Of a stretch of 9,828 nt of DNA, positions 1 through 5,905 are shown piece after piece. Position 1 is the stretch's first letter, and each line of letters opens with the position of its first letter. The translations under genes and the position numbers were made by a program. The stretch comes from Arthrobacter sp. (GTDB lineage: Bacteria; Actinomycetota; Actinomycetes; Actinomycetales; Micrococcaceae): positions 1 through 9,828 of the forward strand of contig JAGLBH010000049.1 in the NCBI GenBank assembly GCA_018260285.1. The letters are read 5' to 3'. Below the pieces are notes generated by a model that was given only the letters and a program-made list of their open reading frames with translations, was not told where the DNA came from and searched no databases.

Positions 1-136
1 CCTGCGTTGGGCGAGTCCGGCTGCTAAGCTCAACGAAATTCTCACGGGAGTTGTTGCACCGACCCTTTGACACCACCGCCCGTGAGCCGCCCCTTAAGAC
101 CCAAAACTCCCAGAGGAGGACAGAGGTCAGCGCCTC
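1..136. other. Intergenic stretch downstream of dapE, no clear gene
   Basis: No complete gene is visible. In frame 1 of the + strand the first eight codons are GC-rich at the third position and end in TAA at 25-27, so this could be the last few residues of a + strand gene convergent with dapE; the fragment is too short to identify. An inverted repeat CTCACGGG (41-48) / CCCGTGAG (79-86) encloses a 30-nt loop and could be a weak bidirectional terminator. TTGACA at 67-72 looks like a -35 box but has no good -10 at the right distance. Confidence 0.4.
103..118 (-). terminator. Weak terminator-like hairpin after dapE
   Basis: Read on the minus strand, just past the dapE stop, a 4-bp stem CTCC/GGAG (115-118 and 107-110) with a 4-nt loop is followed directly by TTTT (103-106). 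The order is that of an intrinsic terminator, but the stem is very short, so this is only a candidate. Confidence 0.22.
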
Positions 137-1243
137 CTACAGCTCCAGCCACTCCCGCAGAGCACGCAGGCATTCCCGGACCGCGTCCTGGCTCACGTGC
201 TCGTCGTCGGTGTGGGCCAGGAGGGCATCCCCCGGGCCGAAGTTCACGGCGGGAATGCCCAGCTCTGCCAGCCGCGCAACGTCCGTCCAGCCGTATTTGG
301 GCTTGGGCTGGCCCCCCACCGCCGCCACGAAGGACTGCGCCGCCGGGTGGGTGAGCCCCGGGCGAGCCCCGGAGGCCGCGTCCGTCACAGTCAGGTCCAC
401 GCCCTCCAACACGTCCCGCACATACTGCTCTGCCTGTGCGGGAGACTTGTCCGGGGCAAAGCGGTAGTTGATCTCCACCTCGAGGGAGTCGGGGATGACA
501 TTCCCCGCCGTCCCGCCGGCGATCCGCACGGCGTTGAGGCTCTCCCGGTAGTCCAGTCCGTCCACTCTCACCGTGGCGGGCTCATGCGCTGCGAGGCGGG
601 CAAGGATCGAGGCCCCCGCGTGGATCGCGTTCTCCCCCATCCACGCTCTCGCAGAGTGGGCTGCCACCCCGCGGGTGCGCGCAATGAGTCGGATGGTCCC
701 GTTGCAGCCGCCTTCGACCACGCCGTCCGTCGGCTCGAGGAGCACACCGAAGTCCGCTCCGAGCAGCTCGCCGTGGCTCTCCACGAGCCGCCCGAACCCG
801 GAGAGGCTCGACGCCACCTCCTCGTGGTCGTAGAAGACGAAGGTCACGTCCCGGGAAGGAGTCCCCCGGCCCGTTCCGATGAGGTGCGCCAGCGCCAGCT
901 GGACCGCCACTCCGCCCTTCATGTCCGTTGCGCCCCGCCCGTAGAGAACCCCGTTCTCCACGGTGGCCGGGACGGTCCCACGGGCCCCCGGCGTCGTCGG
1001 CAGAGGCACAGTGTCCAGGTGACCGGCGAGCATGACCCGCTCCCCCAGCCCCAGCTCCGTCCGCGCGATGATGGAGTCCCCGTTGCGCGCGAGCGTCAGC
1101 CCGCTGAGGCCTGAGAGCGCTTCCCAGACCGCGTCGGCGAGGCGCTTCTCGCTGCCGGAGACCGATTCGATGTCCATGATGGCCTGGGTGAGATCCGCCA
1201 CGTCGGAGTCGAGCTGGAGGGAAGGGGTGTGCGTCTGCGTCAT
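137..1243 (-). CDS. dapE: Succinyl-diaminopimelate desuccinylase (DapE)
   Basis: DapE removes succinate from N-succinyl-LL-2,6-diaminopimelate, giving LL-diaminopimelate for lysine and peptidoglycan; it is a cytosolic M20-family metalloenzyme that normally binds two zinc ions. The 368-residue length is normal for actinobacterial DapE. Visible family motifs are GHLDTVP (H75, D77), GRGATDMKGG (bridging D107), the catalytic/metal pair in FYDHEEV (E141, E142), LEPTDG (E170), HSARAWMGENAIH in the dimerisation lid, GNVIPDSLEVEINYRF, and AHTDDEHV near the C-terminus (metal His about 344). All expected ligands are present. The ATG is preceded by a TAGGCT hexamer six bases upstream and by no Shine-Dalgarno, which suits a leaderless start. 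It is divergent from dapD, which acts earlier in the same branch. Identification is secure; ArgE-like relatives are less likely given the dapD neighbour. Confidence 0.95.
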   Translation of the reverse strand: MTQTHTPSLQLDSDVADLTQAIMDIESVSGSEKRLADAVWEALSGLSGLTLARNGDSIIARTELGLGERVMLAGHLDTVPLPTTPGARGTVPATVENGVLYGRGATDMKGGVAVQLALAHLIGTGRGTPSRDVTFVFYDHEEVASSLSGFGRLVESHGELLGADFGVLLEPTDGVVEGGCNGTIRLIARTRGVAAHSARAWMGENAIHAGASILARLAAHEPATVRVDGLDYRESLNAVRIAGGTAGNVIPDSLEVEINYRFAPDKSPAQAEQYVRDVLEGVDLTVTDAASGARPGLTHPAAQSFVAAVGGQPKPKYGWTDVARLAELGIPAVNFGPGDALLAHTDDEHVSQDAVRECLRALREWLEL

Positions 1244-1249
1244 GGAAAC

Positions 1250-1255
1250 AGCCTA
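1250..1255 (-). promoter_or_regulatory. -10 element for a leaderless dapE mRNA
   Basis: On the minus strand the order is TAGGCT, then GTTTCC, then ATG. The last base of the hexamer lies seven bases before the A of the start codon, placing the expected transcription start on the start codon itself. No convincing -35 is visible, which is common at actinobacterial promoters. Inferred from geometry only. Confidence 0.55.
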
Positions 1256-1322
1256 CGCCCGCGTCTGTTTCATCATCCGGATGCTCGGAGGGTGTCCCAA
1301 GGCGCGGCACAGAGGGCGTCGA

Positions 1323-1328
1323 TAGACT
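1323..1328 (+). promoter_or_regulatory. -10 element for a leaderless dapD mRNA
   Basis: The order is TAGACT, GAATCC, ATG, the same six-base gap as at dapE and galE. No Shine-Dalgarno precedes the ATG, and no TTGACA-like -35 is seen about 17 bases upstream. It shares the 91-bp divergent region with the dapE promoter, and the two hexamers are 67 bp apart. Confidence 0.58.
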
Positions 1329-1334
1329 GAATCC

Positions 1335-2264
1335 ATGACTTCTGCATCAGGTATTGGCCTTGCCACCGTCCACTCCTCCGGCGCCGTTCTGGACGTCTGG
1401 TTCCCTGCGCCGGTCCTCGCGCCTCTCGCGGAGGATGCAGAGCTCGCCTCGCGCTTGGAGAGGCTCGCGGGGCACGACGCCGACCGCGCCGTGTGCACCG
1501 AAGTGGTGCGCGTCGAGGCGCAGCTGGACGAGGCCCCCCAGGACACGGCAGACGCCTACCTGCGCCTTCACCTGCTCTCCCACCGCCTCGCGGCCCCCAA
1601 CACTCTCAACCTGGACGGGGTCTTCGGCCTCTTGGCCAACGTCGTCTGGACCAATTACGGCCCCTGCGCGGTCGAGGGATTCGAGCTGACCCGCGCGGCA
1701 CTGCGCGCACGCGGCCCGGTGACCGTCTACGGCGTGGACAAGTTCCCGCGGATGGTGGACTACGTGGTGCCGAGCGGTGTGCGCATCGCGGATGCCGACC
1801 GCGTGCGCCTGGGCGCTCATCTGGCTGAGGGCACCACCGTCATGCACGAGGGCTTCGTCAACTTCAACGCCGGCACGCTCGGGGCCTCCATGGTCGAGGG
1901 CCGGATCAGCGCGTCGGTCATCGTGGGCAACGGCTCGGACGTCGGCGGCGGCGCTTCCATCATGGGCACTCTGTCCGGCGGCGGCACGCAGAAGATCGTC
2001 ATCGGCGAGCGGGTGCTCCTCGGCGCCAACTCCGGCGTGGGCATCTCCATCGGGGATGACAGCGTGGTCGAGGCCGGCCTGTACGTCACGGCGGGGACGA
2101 AGGTCACCCTCAAGGACGAGAGCGGCGAGCGCACCGTCAAAGCGGTCGAGCTCTCCGGCGTGCCGAACCTCCTGTTCCTCCGCAATTCCGTCTCGGGCGC
2201 GGTGGAGGCCCGGCGCCGGGTGTCCGGGACTGTCGAGCTCAACTCAGACCTGCATGCCAACTGA
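1335..2264 (+). CDS. dapD: Tetrahydrodipicolinate N-succinyltransferase (DapD), actinobacterial type
   Basis: DapD transfers succinyl from succinyl-CoA to tetrahydrodipicolinate, committing the cell to the succinylase branch of lysine/diaminopimelate synthesis. The protein has 309 residues, close to the mycobacterial enzyme (about 317). The N-terminal third is a mixed alpha/beta domain; from about residue 135 onward ([18 protein letters not shown]) the hexapeptide-repeat pattern of a left-handed beta-helix appears, with the family stretch [15 protein letters not shown], then [20 protein letters not shown] holding the glutamate that is the proposed catalytic residue in the mycobacterial enzyme, then the [14 protein letters not shown] loop and the [20 protein letters not shown] coils. 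The family acts as a trimer. The start is fixed by a TAGACT hexamer six bases upstream. The stop lies 40 bp before the most likely start of the next gene on the same strand. Confidence 0.96.
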   Translation: MTSASGIGLATVHSSGAVLDVWFPAPVLAPLAEDAELASRLERLAGHDADRAVCTEVVRVEAQLDEAPQDTADAYLRLHLLSHRLAAPNTLNLDGVFGLLANVVWTNYGPCAVEGFELTRAALRARGPVTVYGVDKFPRMVDYVVPSGVRIADADRVRLGAHLAEGTTVMHEGFVNFNAGTLGASMVEGRISASVIVGNGSDVGGGASIMGTLSGGGTQKIVIGERVLLGANSGVGISIGDDSVVEAGLYVTAGTKVTLKDESGERTVKAVELSGVPNLLFLRNSVSGAVEARRRVSGTVELNSDLHAN

Positions 2265-2294
2265 GCGTCACCGTCTGTTCCCTGCGGGAGCCCC

Positions 2295-2299
2295 AGGGG
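2295..2299 (+). promoter_or_regulatory. Ribosome binding site deciding a GTG start
   Basis: AGGGG lies five bases before GTG at 2305. The alternative in-frame ATG at 2254 has no purine-rich site before it and overlaps dapD by 11 bp. Codons between 2254 and 2305 have only about half G/C at the third position, well below the neighbouring genes. Both points favour the GTG. Confidence 0.5.
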
Positions 2300-2304
2300 C
2301 ACCC

Positions 2305-3180
2305 GTGAAGGGGTCTCGCTCTGCGTCCGGCAGAGGCGGAAAGCCCAGGGCGGCCCTGCTCCTGGCGTCCCTGCTGACGTTCGCCATCCTGGCGGGCGTG
2401 GGCGTCTGGGGCTTCACCACCCGCCCGTGGCAGAGCGTGGTGGTCCGGGAGGAGTGCACAGCCACCGCCAACGGGGCCTCGTATACCCTCACCCCCGAGC
2501 AGGCGCACTTCGCCGCCAAGATCGGAGCCATCAGCCTCAAGCGGGGTCTGCCCATCCGCGCGGCGACGATTGCCACGGCCACCGCCATGCAGGAGTCGAG
2601 CCTGAAGAACCTCGACTACGGCGACACTGTCGGTCCCGATTCGCGGGGCCTGTTCCAGCAGCGGCCCAGCCAGGGCTGGGGAACAGAAGAGCAGATCATG
2701 AACCCCGCGTACGCCATCAATGCGTTCTACAGCGCCCTCGTCAAGGTCTCCGGATACGAGAGCATGTCCATCACCGCAGCGGCCCAGGCTGTTCAGCGCA
2801 GCGCCCTGCCGGATGCCTACGCCACGCGCGAGCCCCAGGCTCGCGCCTTCGCGGCGGCCTTCCGGGGCCAGACGGAGCAGAACCTCACCTGCCGCCTCCG
2901 TGAGGCCGAGTCCGCAGGGGACCCGTCGGCCGCTGTGGCGGCCCTCGAGGAGGATTTCGGCGTGAAGGGGACGGTGTCATCCTCCTCCGTCTCGGCTCCA
3001 GTGTCGAGCGCCCAGAGCGGATGGGCGGTGGCTCACTGGGCCGTGGCGAATGCCGCAGAGTACGGCATCGACTCGGTCACGTATGCGGGCCGCACCTGGA
3101 CCCGCTCAGGCGCGTGGAGCACGACGGCGAATGCCTCCGCTGTGGTCACGGACACCGTCGTCATCGCCTTCCATTCCTGA
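2305..3180 (+). CDS. Membrane-anchored lysozyme/transglycosylase-like protein
   Basis: Not a named gene; similar actinobacterial proteins are usually called hypothetical or, misleadingly, 'heavy metal transporter'. The 291-residue product starts with a basic tail (residues 1-15), a single hydrophobic segment (about 16-36), then an extracytoplasmic part. Residues about 64-195 carry the pattern IATATAMQESSLKN ... DSRGLFQQRPSQGWGT ... QAVQRSALPDAYA, which resembles a lysozyme-like fold; E97 in the MQESS motif sits where the catalytic glutamate of lytic transglycosylases lies. The only two cysteines, C51 and C196, flank this domain and could form a disulfide. A serine/valine-rich linker leads to a small C-terminal domain (about 238-291, WAVAHWAVANAAEYGI ... 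YAGRTWT). Cell-wall cleavage is an inference. An ATG at 2254 would give 308 residues and overlap dapD. It may share the dapD transcript. Confidence 0.75.
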   Translation: MKGSRSASGRGGKPRAALLLASLLTFAILAGVGVWGFTTRPWQSVVVREECTATANGASYTLTPEQAHFAAKIGAISLKRGLPIRAATIATATAMQESSLKNLDYGDTVGPDSRGLFQQRPSQGWGTEEQIMNPAYAINAFYSALVKVSGYESMSITAAAQAVQRSALPDAYATREPQARAFAAAFRGQTEQNLTCRLREAESAGDPSAAVAALEEDFGVKGTVSSSSVSAPVSSAQSGWAVAHWAVANAAEYGIDSVTYAGRTWTRSGAWSTTANASAVVTDTVVIAFHS

Positions 3181-3188
3181 CCCCGCGC

Positions 3189-3194
3189 TAGGCT
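3189..3194 (+). promoter_or_regulatory. -10 element for a leaderless galE mRNA
   Basis: TAGGCT is followed by GAGACC and then ATG, the same hexamer and six-base gap as at dapE. It lies nine bases after the stop of the preceding gene, so galE probably has its own promoter even though only 20 bp separate the two genes. Confidence 0.55.
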
Positions 3195-3200
3195 GAGACC

Positions 3201-4217
3201 ATGAAGATTCTCGTCACAGGCGGAGCCGGTTACATCGGCTCCCACACCGTACTGCAGCTGCTGGAGGCAGGTCACGAGGTCGTCGTCTTTGACAACCTCT
3301 CCAACTCCTCCCCCGAGTCCCTCAAGCGAGTGCACGAGCTTGCCGGCCGAGAGAGCGAGTTCATCGAGGGCGATCTCCTGGACCCTGCGGCTCTCGCTCG
3401 CGCCTTCGACGGGCGCGGGATCGAGGCTGTCATCCACTTCGCCGGGCTCAAGGCTGTCGGCGAGTCGGTGGCCAAGCCGCTCTTCTACTACTCCAACAAC
3501 GTGGCAGGCACTCTCAACCTGCTCCACGCAATGGAGGCCGCGGACGTGCGCACCCTCGTCTTCTCCTCCTCCGCGACGGTCTACGGCAATCGGGCCGTGG
3601 CTCCCATGGTGGAGAAGATGGAGCTCGACGCCGACAACCCCTACGGCCGCACCAAGGAGCAGATCGAGGACATCCTCGCTGACCTCGGAGCGAGCGACCC
3701 CCGCTGGTCGATTGCGCTGCTGCGCTACTTCAACCCGGTCGGCGCCCATGAGTCCGGCCGGATCGGCGAGGACCCCAAGGGCGTCCCGAACAACCTTCTC
3801 CCGTTCGTGGCCCAGGTGGCCGTGGGCCGCCGCGAGAAGGTCATGGTCTTCGGCGATGACTACCCCACCCCGGACGGCACGGGCGTGCGCGACTACATCC
3901 ATGTGGTGGATCTCGCCGACGGCCACCTGGCCGCCCTGGGGTACATCTCCGGCAGGTCGGGCGTGTTCCGCTGGAACCTCGGCACGGGCAACGGCTCCTC
4001 GGTGCTCGAGGTCATCGACGCGTTCAGCAAGGCCGCCGGCTTCCCCATCCCCTACGAGATCACCGACCGCCGCCCGGGCGACGCCGCGACCTCCTATGCG
4101 GATCCCAGCTCGGCCCTGGCGGACCTCGGCTGGTCGGCGCCACGCACGCTGGAGCAGATGTGCGAGGACCACTGGCGCTGGCAGAAGAACAACCCGAACG
4201 GGTTCGCGTCCGAGTAG
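3201..4217 (+). CDS. galE: UDP-glucose 4-epimerase (GalE)
   Basis: GalE interconverts UDP-glucose and UDP-galactose using tightly bound NAD; it serves the Leloir pathway and supplies UDP-galactose for envelope glycans. The 338-residue length is typical for this short-chain dehydrogenase (extended) family member. Visible features are the NAD-binding GGAGYIGSHT (glycines 7, 8, 10 and 13), D31 after the second beta strand, FSSSATVYG with S124, and the catalytic NPYGRTK with Y148 and K152. Other family stretches include LLRYFNPVGAH, the DDYPTPDGTGVRDYIHVVDLADGH segment, and a C-terminal RRPGDAATSYADPS. No other Leloir gene is nearby, so a role in cell-envelope sugar supply is as likely as galactose breakdown. 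The ATG fits both the conserved N-terminus and the upstream TAGGCT. It converges on gltA. Confidence 0.96.
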   Translation: MKILVTGGAGYIGSHTVLQLLEAGHEVVVFDNLSNSSPESLKRVHELAGRESEFIEGDLLDPAALARAFDGRGIEAVIHFAGLKAVGESVAKPLFYYSNNVAGTLNLLHAMEAADVRTLVFSSSATVYGNRAVAPMVEKMELDADNPYGRTKEQIEDILADLGASDPRWSIALLRYFNPVGAHESGRIGEDPKGVPNNLLPFVAQVAVGRREKVMVFGDDYPTPDGTGVRDYIHVVDLADGHLAALGYISGRSGVFRWNLGTGNGSSVLEVIDAFSKAAGFPIPYEITDRRPGDAATSYADPSSALADLGWSAPRTLEQMCEDHWRWQKNNPNGFASE

Positions 4218-4237
4218 CGCCCGGCTCCCGGCCTGAG

Positions 4238-4302
4238 CCCAGCACGCGGGCCCAGCACGCGGGCCAAGTACGCGGGCCAAGCACGCGGGCCAAGCACGCG
4301 GG
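4238..4302. repeat. Five 13-bp tandem repeats after galE
   Basis: Five exact-length units run head to tail: CCCAGCACGCGGG (4238-4250), the same again (4251-4263), CCAAGTACGCGGG (4264-4276), CCAAGCACGCGGG (4277-4289) and the same again (4290-4302). Variation is confined to the third and sixth bases of the unit. The array begins 20 bp after the galE stop and ends two bases before the left arm of the large palindrome. Its position in a convergent intergenic region argues against a coding or promoter role. Confidence 0.9.
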
Positions 4303-4303
4303 C

Positions 4304-4372
4304 CTTGTTCACACGAAAACGGCCTGTTCACACTGAAAAGTGGTGTGAACAGGCCGTTTTCGTGTGAACAAG
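4304..4372. repeat. Large perfect palindrome between galE and gltA
   Basis: A perfect inverted repeat has 30-bp arms (4304-4333 and 4343-4372) and a 9-nt centre, TGAAAAGTG. Each arm holds two copies of the octamer GTTCACAC (4307-4314 and 4326-4333; reverse complements at 4343-4350 and 4362-4369), always 19 bp apart, so alternative shorter foldings are possible. The tip can also refold as CACT-GAAA-AGTG with a GNRA-type loop. Lying between two convergent genes it could end transcription from both sides, but neither side has a T-run after the stem. It may instead be a dispersed palindromic repeat unit. Confidence 0.9.
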
Positions 4373-4391
4373 CCGCAGGTCAGCGTGCAGA

Positions 4392-4428
4392 AGAGCCCTT
4401 GCCCGGCATTCATCCGAACAAGGGCTCT
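4392..4428 (-). terminator. Probable gltA terminator hairpin
   Basis: AGAGCCCTTG (4392-4401) pairs perfectly with CAAGGGCTCT (4419-4428) across a 17-nt loop. It lies 43 bp beyond the gltA stop on the minus strand. The sequence after the stem on that strand, TTCTG, is only weakly T-rich, as is common in high-GC genomes. Confidence 0.55.
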
Positions 4429-4471
4429 CCCCTCTCAGGCATGTCAGGCGGTCAGAGCCGCCTCCACGGGA

Positions 4472-5755
4472 TCAGAGACCCGGGTACTGCCGCTCCGGCT
4501 CGCCGATGTAGATCTGGCGCGGACGGCCGATCTTCGTCTCGGGATCCTCCATGAGCTCGCGCCACTGGGCAATCCAGCCGGGGAGGCGGCCGATCGCGAA
4601 GAGCACCGTGAACATCTTCTCGGGGAAGCCCATGGCCTTGTAGATGAGGCCCGTGTAGAAGTCCACGTTCGGGTAGAGCTTGCGCTCGATGAAGTAGTCG
4701 TCCGCGAGGGCCTTCTCTTCGAGGCGCTTGGCGATGTCCAGGAGCTCGTCGTTGCCGCCGAGCTTCTCGAGGATCTCGTCTGCCGTCGCCTTGACGATGC
4801 GCGCCCGCGGGTCGTAGTTCTTGTAGACGCGGTGGCCGAAGCCCATGAGCTTCACCCCGTCTTCCTTCTTCTTGACCTTCTCCATGAACTCCTCGGGCGT
4901 GATGCCCTCAGCCTGGATCTTGCGGAGCATGTTGAGCACGGCCTCGTTGGCGCCGCCGTGCAGCGGGCCGAAGAGGGCGTTGATGCCTGCGGAGACGGAG
5001 GCGAACATGTTCGCGTTGGAGGAGCCCACGAGGCGGACCGTGGAGGTGGAGCAGTTCTGCTCGTGGTCCGCGTGGAGAATGAGGAGCTGGTCCAGGGCCT
5101 TGACGACGAGCGGGTCAAGCTCGTACGGCTCTGCCGGCGTGCCGAAGGACATGCGGAGGAAGTTCTCCACGAGGCCCAGGGAGTTGTCCGGATAGAGCAT
5201 CGGCTGGCCGATGGACTTCTTGTGAGCGTAGGCCGCGATCACCGGGAGCTTGGCGAGCAGGCGCACGGTGGAGAGCTCAACGTGCTCCGGGTTGAAGGGG
5301 TCCAGCGAGTCCTGGTAGAACGTGGACAGCGCGGACACGGCCGAGGAGAGCACCGGCATGGGGTGCGCGTCCCGGGGGAAGCCGCCGAAGAAGCCCTTGA
5401 GGTCCTCGTGGAGCAGGGTGTGGTGGCGAATGCGCTTGTCGAAGGCCTCAAGCTCGCTGGCGCTCGGCAGGTTGCCGTAGATGAGCAGGTAGGAGGTCTC
5501 CAGGAAGCTGGACCCCTGGGCAAGCTGCTCGATCGGATACCCGCGATACCGCAGGATGCCCTGTGCGCCGTCGATGTACGTGATCGCGGACTTGGTGGCT
5601 GCGGTGTTCACGAAGCCGGGGTCATACGTGACGTCCCCGGTCGTTGCCAAAAGCTTTCCGATGGCGAGGCCGTTGTTGCCCTCGACCGCCGGAACCGCGG
5701 CGAGCGGCAGCTCCTGATCCCCGTGACGCAGGATGGCGCCATTCTGCTCGGTCAT
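4472..5755 (-). CDS. gltA: Citrate synthase
   Basis: Citrate synthase condenses acetyl-CoA and oxaloacetate to citrate, the entry step of the TCA cycle. The 427-residue protein has the length and N-terminal extension of the GltA type found in E. coli and actinobacteria. Key residues are present: LHADHEQNCSTST with H231, GPLHGGAN with H266, the signature GFGHRVYKNYDPRA with H308, and NVDFYTG with D365, corresponding to E. coli H229, H264, H305 and D362. The C-terminus has the usual RPRQIYIG. A strong Shine-Dalgarno, GAGGGG on the minus strand (5762-5767), sits six bases before ATG, so unlike dapE, dapD and galE this mRNA has a leader. It is monocistronic as far as seen, converging with galE and lying downstream of dapC with its own promoter region. 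A methylcitrate synthase is less likely because no prp gene is nearby. Confidence 0.97.
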   Translation of the reverse strand: MTEQNGAILRHGDQELPLAAVPAVEGNNGLAIGKLLATTGDVTYDPGFVNTAATKSAITYIDGAQGILRYRGYPIEQLAQGSSFLETSYLLIYGNLPSASELEAFDKRIRHHTLLHEDLKGFFGGFPRDAHPMPVLSSAVSALSTFYQDSLDPFNPEHVELSTVRLLAKLPVIAAYAHKKSIGQPMLYPDNSLGLVENFLRMSFGTPAEPYELDPLVVKALDQLLILHADHEQNCSTSTVRLVGSSNANMFASVSAGINALFGPLHGGANEAVLNMLRKIQAEGITPEEFMEKVKKKEDGVKLMGFGHRVYKNYDPRARIVKATADEILEKLGGNDELLDIAKRLEEKALADDYFIERKLYPNVDFYTGLIYKAMGFPEKMFTVLFAIGRLPGWIAQWRELMEDPETKIGRPRQIYIGEPERQYPGL

Positions 5756-5805
5756 GCTTTTCCCCTCAAAGTGGTGAGAAATCGTTCGTTCTTCAGCTGT
5801 CTGCT

Positions 5806-5823
5806 TACTCTCGTTACAGAGTA
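5806..5823. promoter_or_regulatory. Inverted repeat in the gltA leader/promoter
   Basis: TACTCT (5806-5811) and AGAGTA (5818-5823) form a perfect 6-bp inverted repeat with a 6-bp spacer. One half coincides with the best -10 candidate of gltA, the position expected for a repressor operator. It does not match the CRP/GlxR pattern TGTGA-N6-TCACA, so the regulator is unknown. Six-bp arms can arise by chance. Confidence 0.3.
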
Positions 5824-5845
5824 GTCAACCACACGCGGTCGACAA
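5818..5845 (-). promoter_or_regulatory. Candidate gltA promoter
   Basis: On the minus strand TTGTCG (5840-5845) and TACTCT (5818-5823) are 16 bp apart, predicting a start near 5811 and a leader of about 55 nt before the gltA ATG. A second arrangement, with TTGACT as -35, is possible but has a 15-bp spacer. Neither pair is close to consensus. Confidence 0.35.
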
Positions 5846-5879
5846 CAAACCTACCTGGGAGTAGATCTGCCGCCGAATC

Positions 5880-5905
5880 ACCAGGCCGGGCTGACAGAGC
5901 CTGGT
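5880..5905 (-). terminator. Hairpin at the end of dapC
   Basis: ACCAGGC (5880-5886) pairs with GCCTGGT (5899-5905) over a 12-nt loop. On the minus strand the hairpin begins at the last base of the dapC stop codon. There is no T-run after it, so termination is plausible rather than shown. It would separate the fdxA-dapC transcript from the gltA promoter. Confidence 0.4.

Noticed and set aside
67..99. TTGACA at 67-72 as a plus-strand promoter
   Set aside because: No good -10 lies 16-18 bases downstream and no plus-strand gene follows; dapE occupies the other strand.
2254..2304. N-terminal extension of the lysozyme-like protein from ATG 2254
   Set aside because: No ribosome site, overlap with dapD and low third-position GC in these codons; the GTG at 2305 has AGGGG at a good distance. 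It is kept as an alternative rather than excluded.
3033..4331. 432-codon open frame on the minus strand opposite galE
   Set aside because: It is antisense to a complete, motif-bearing galE and extends through the 13-bp repeats, which explain its repetitive N-terminal region. High GC content leaves such antisense frames open.
4304..4372. Possible CRISPR or insertion-sequence end
   Set aside because: There is one palindrome only, no spacer-repeat alternation, no transposase gene or target-site duplication nearby.
4364..5824. 486-codon open frame on the plus strand opposite gltA
   Set aside because: It is antisense to a complete citrate synthase with all catalytic residues and shows no recognisable domain; its start lies within the palindrome.
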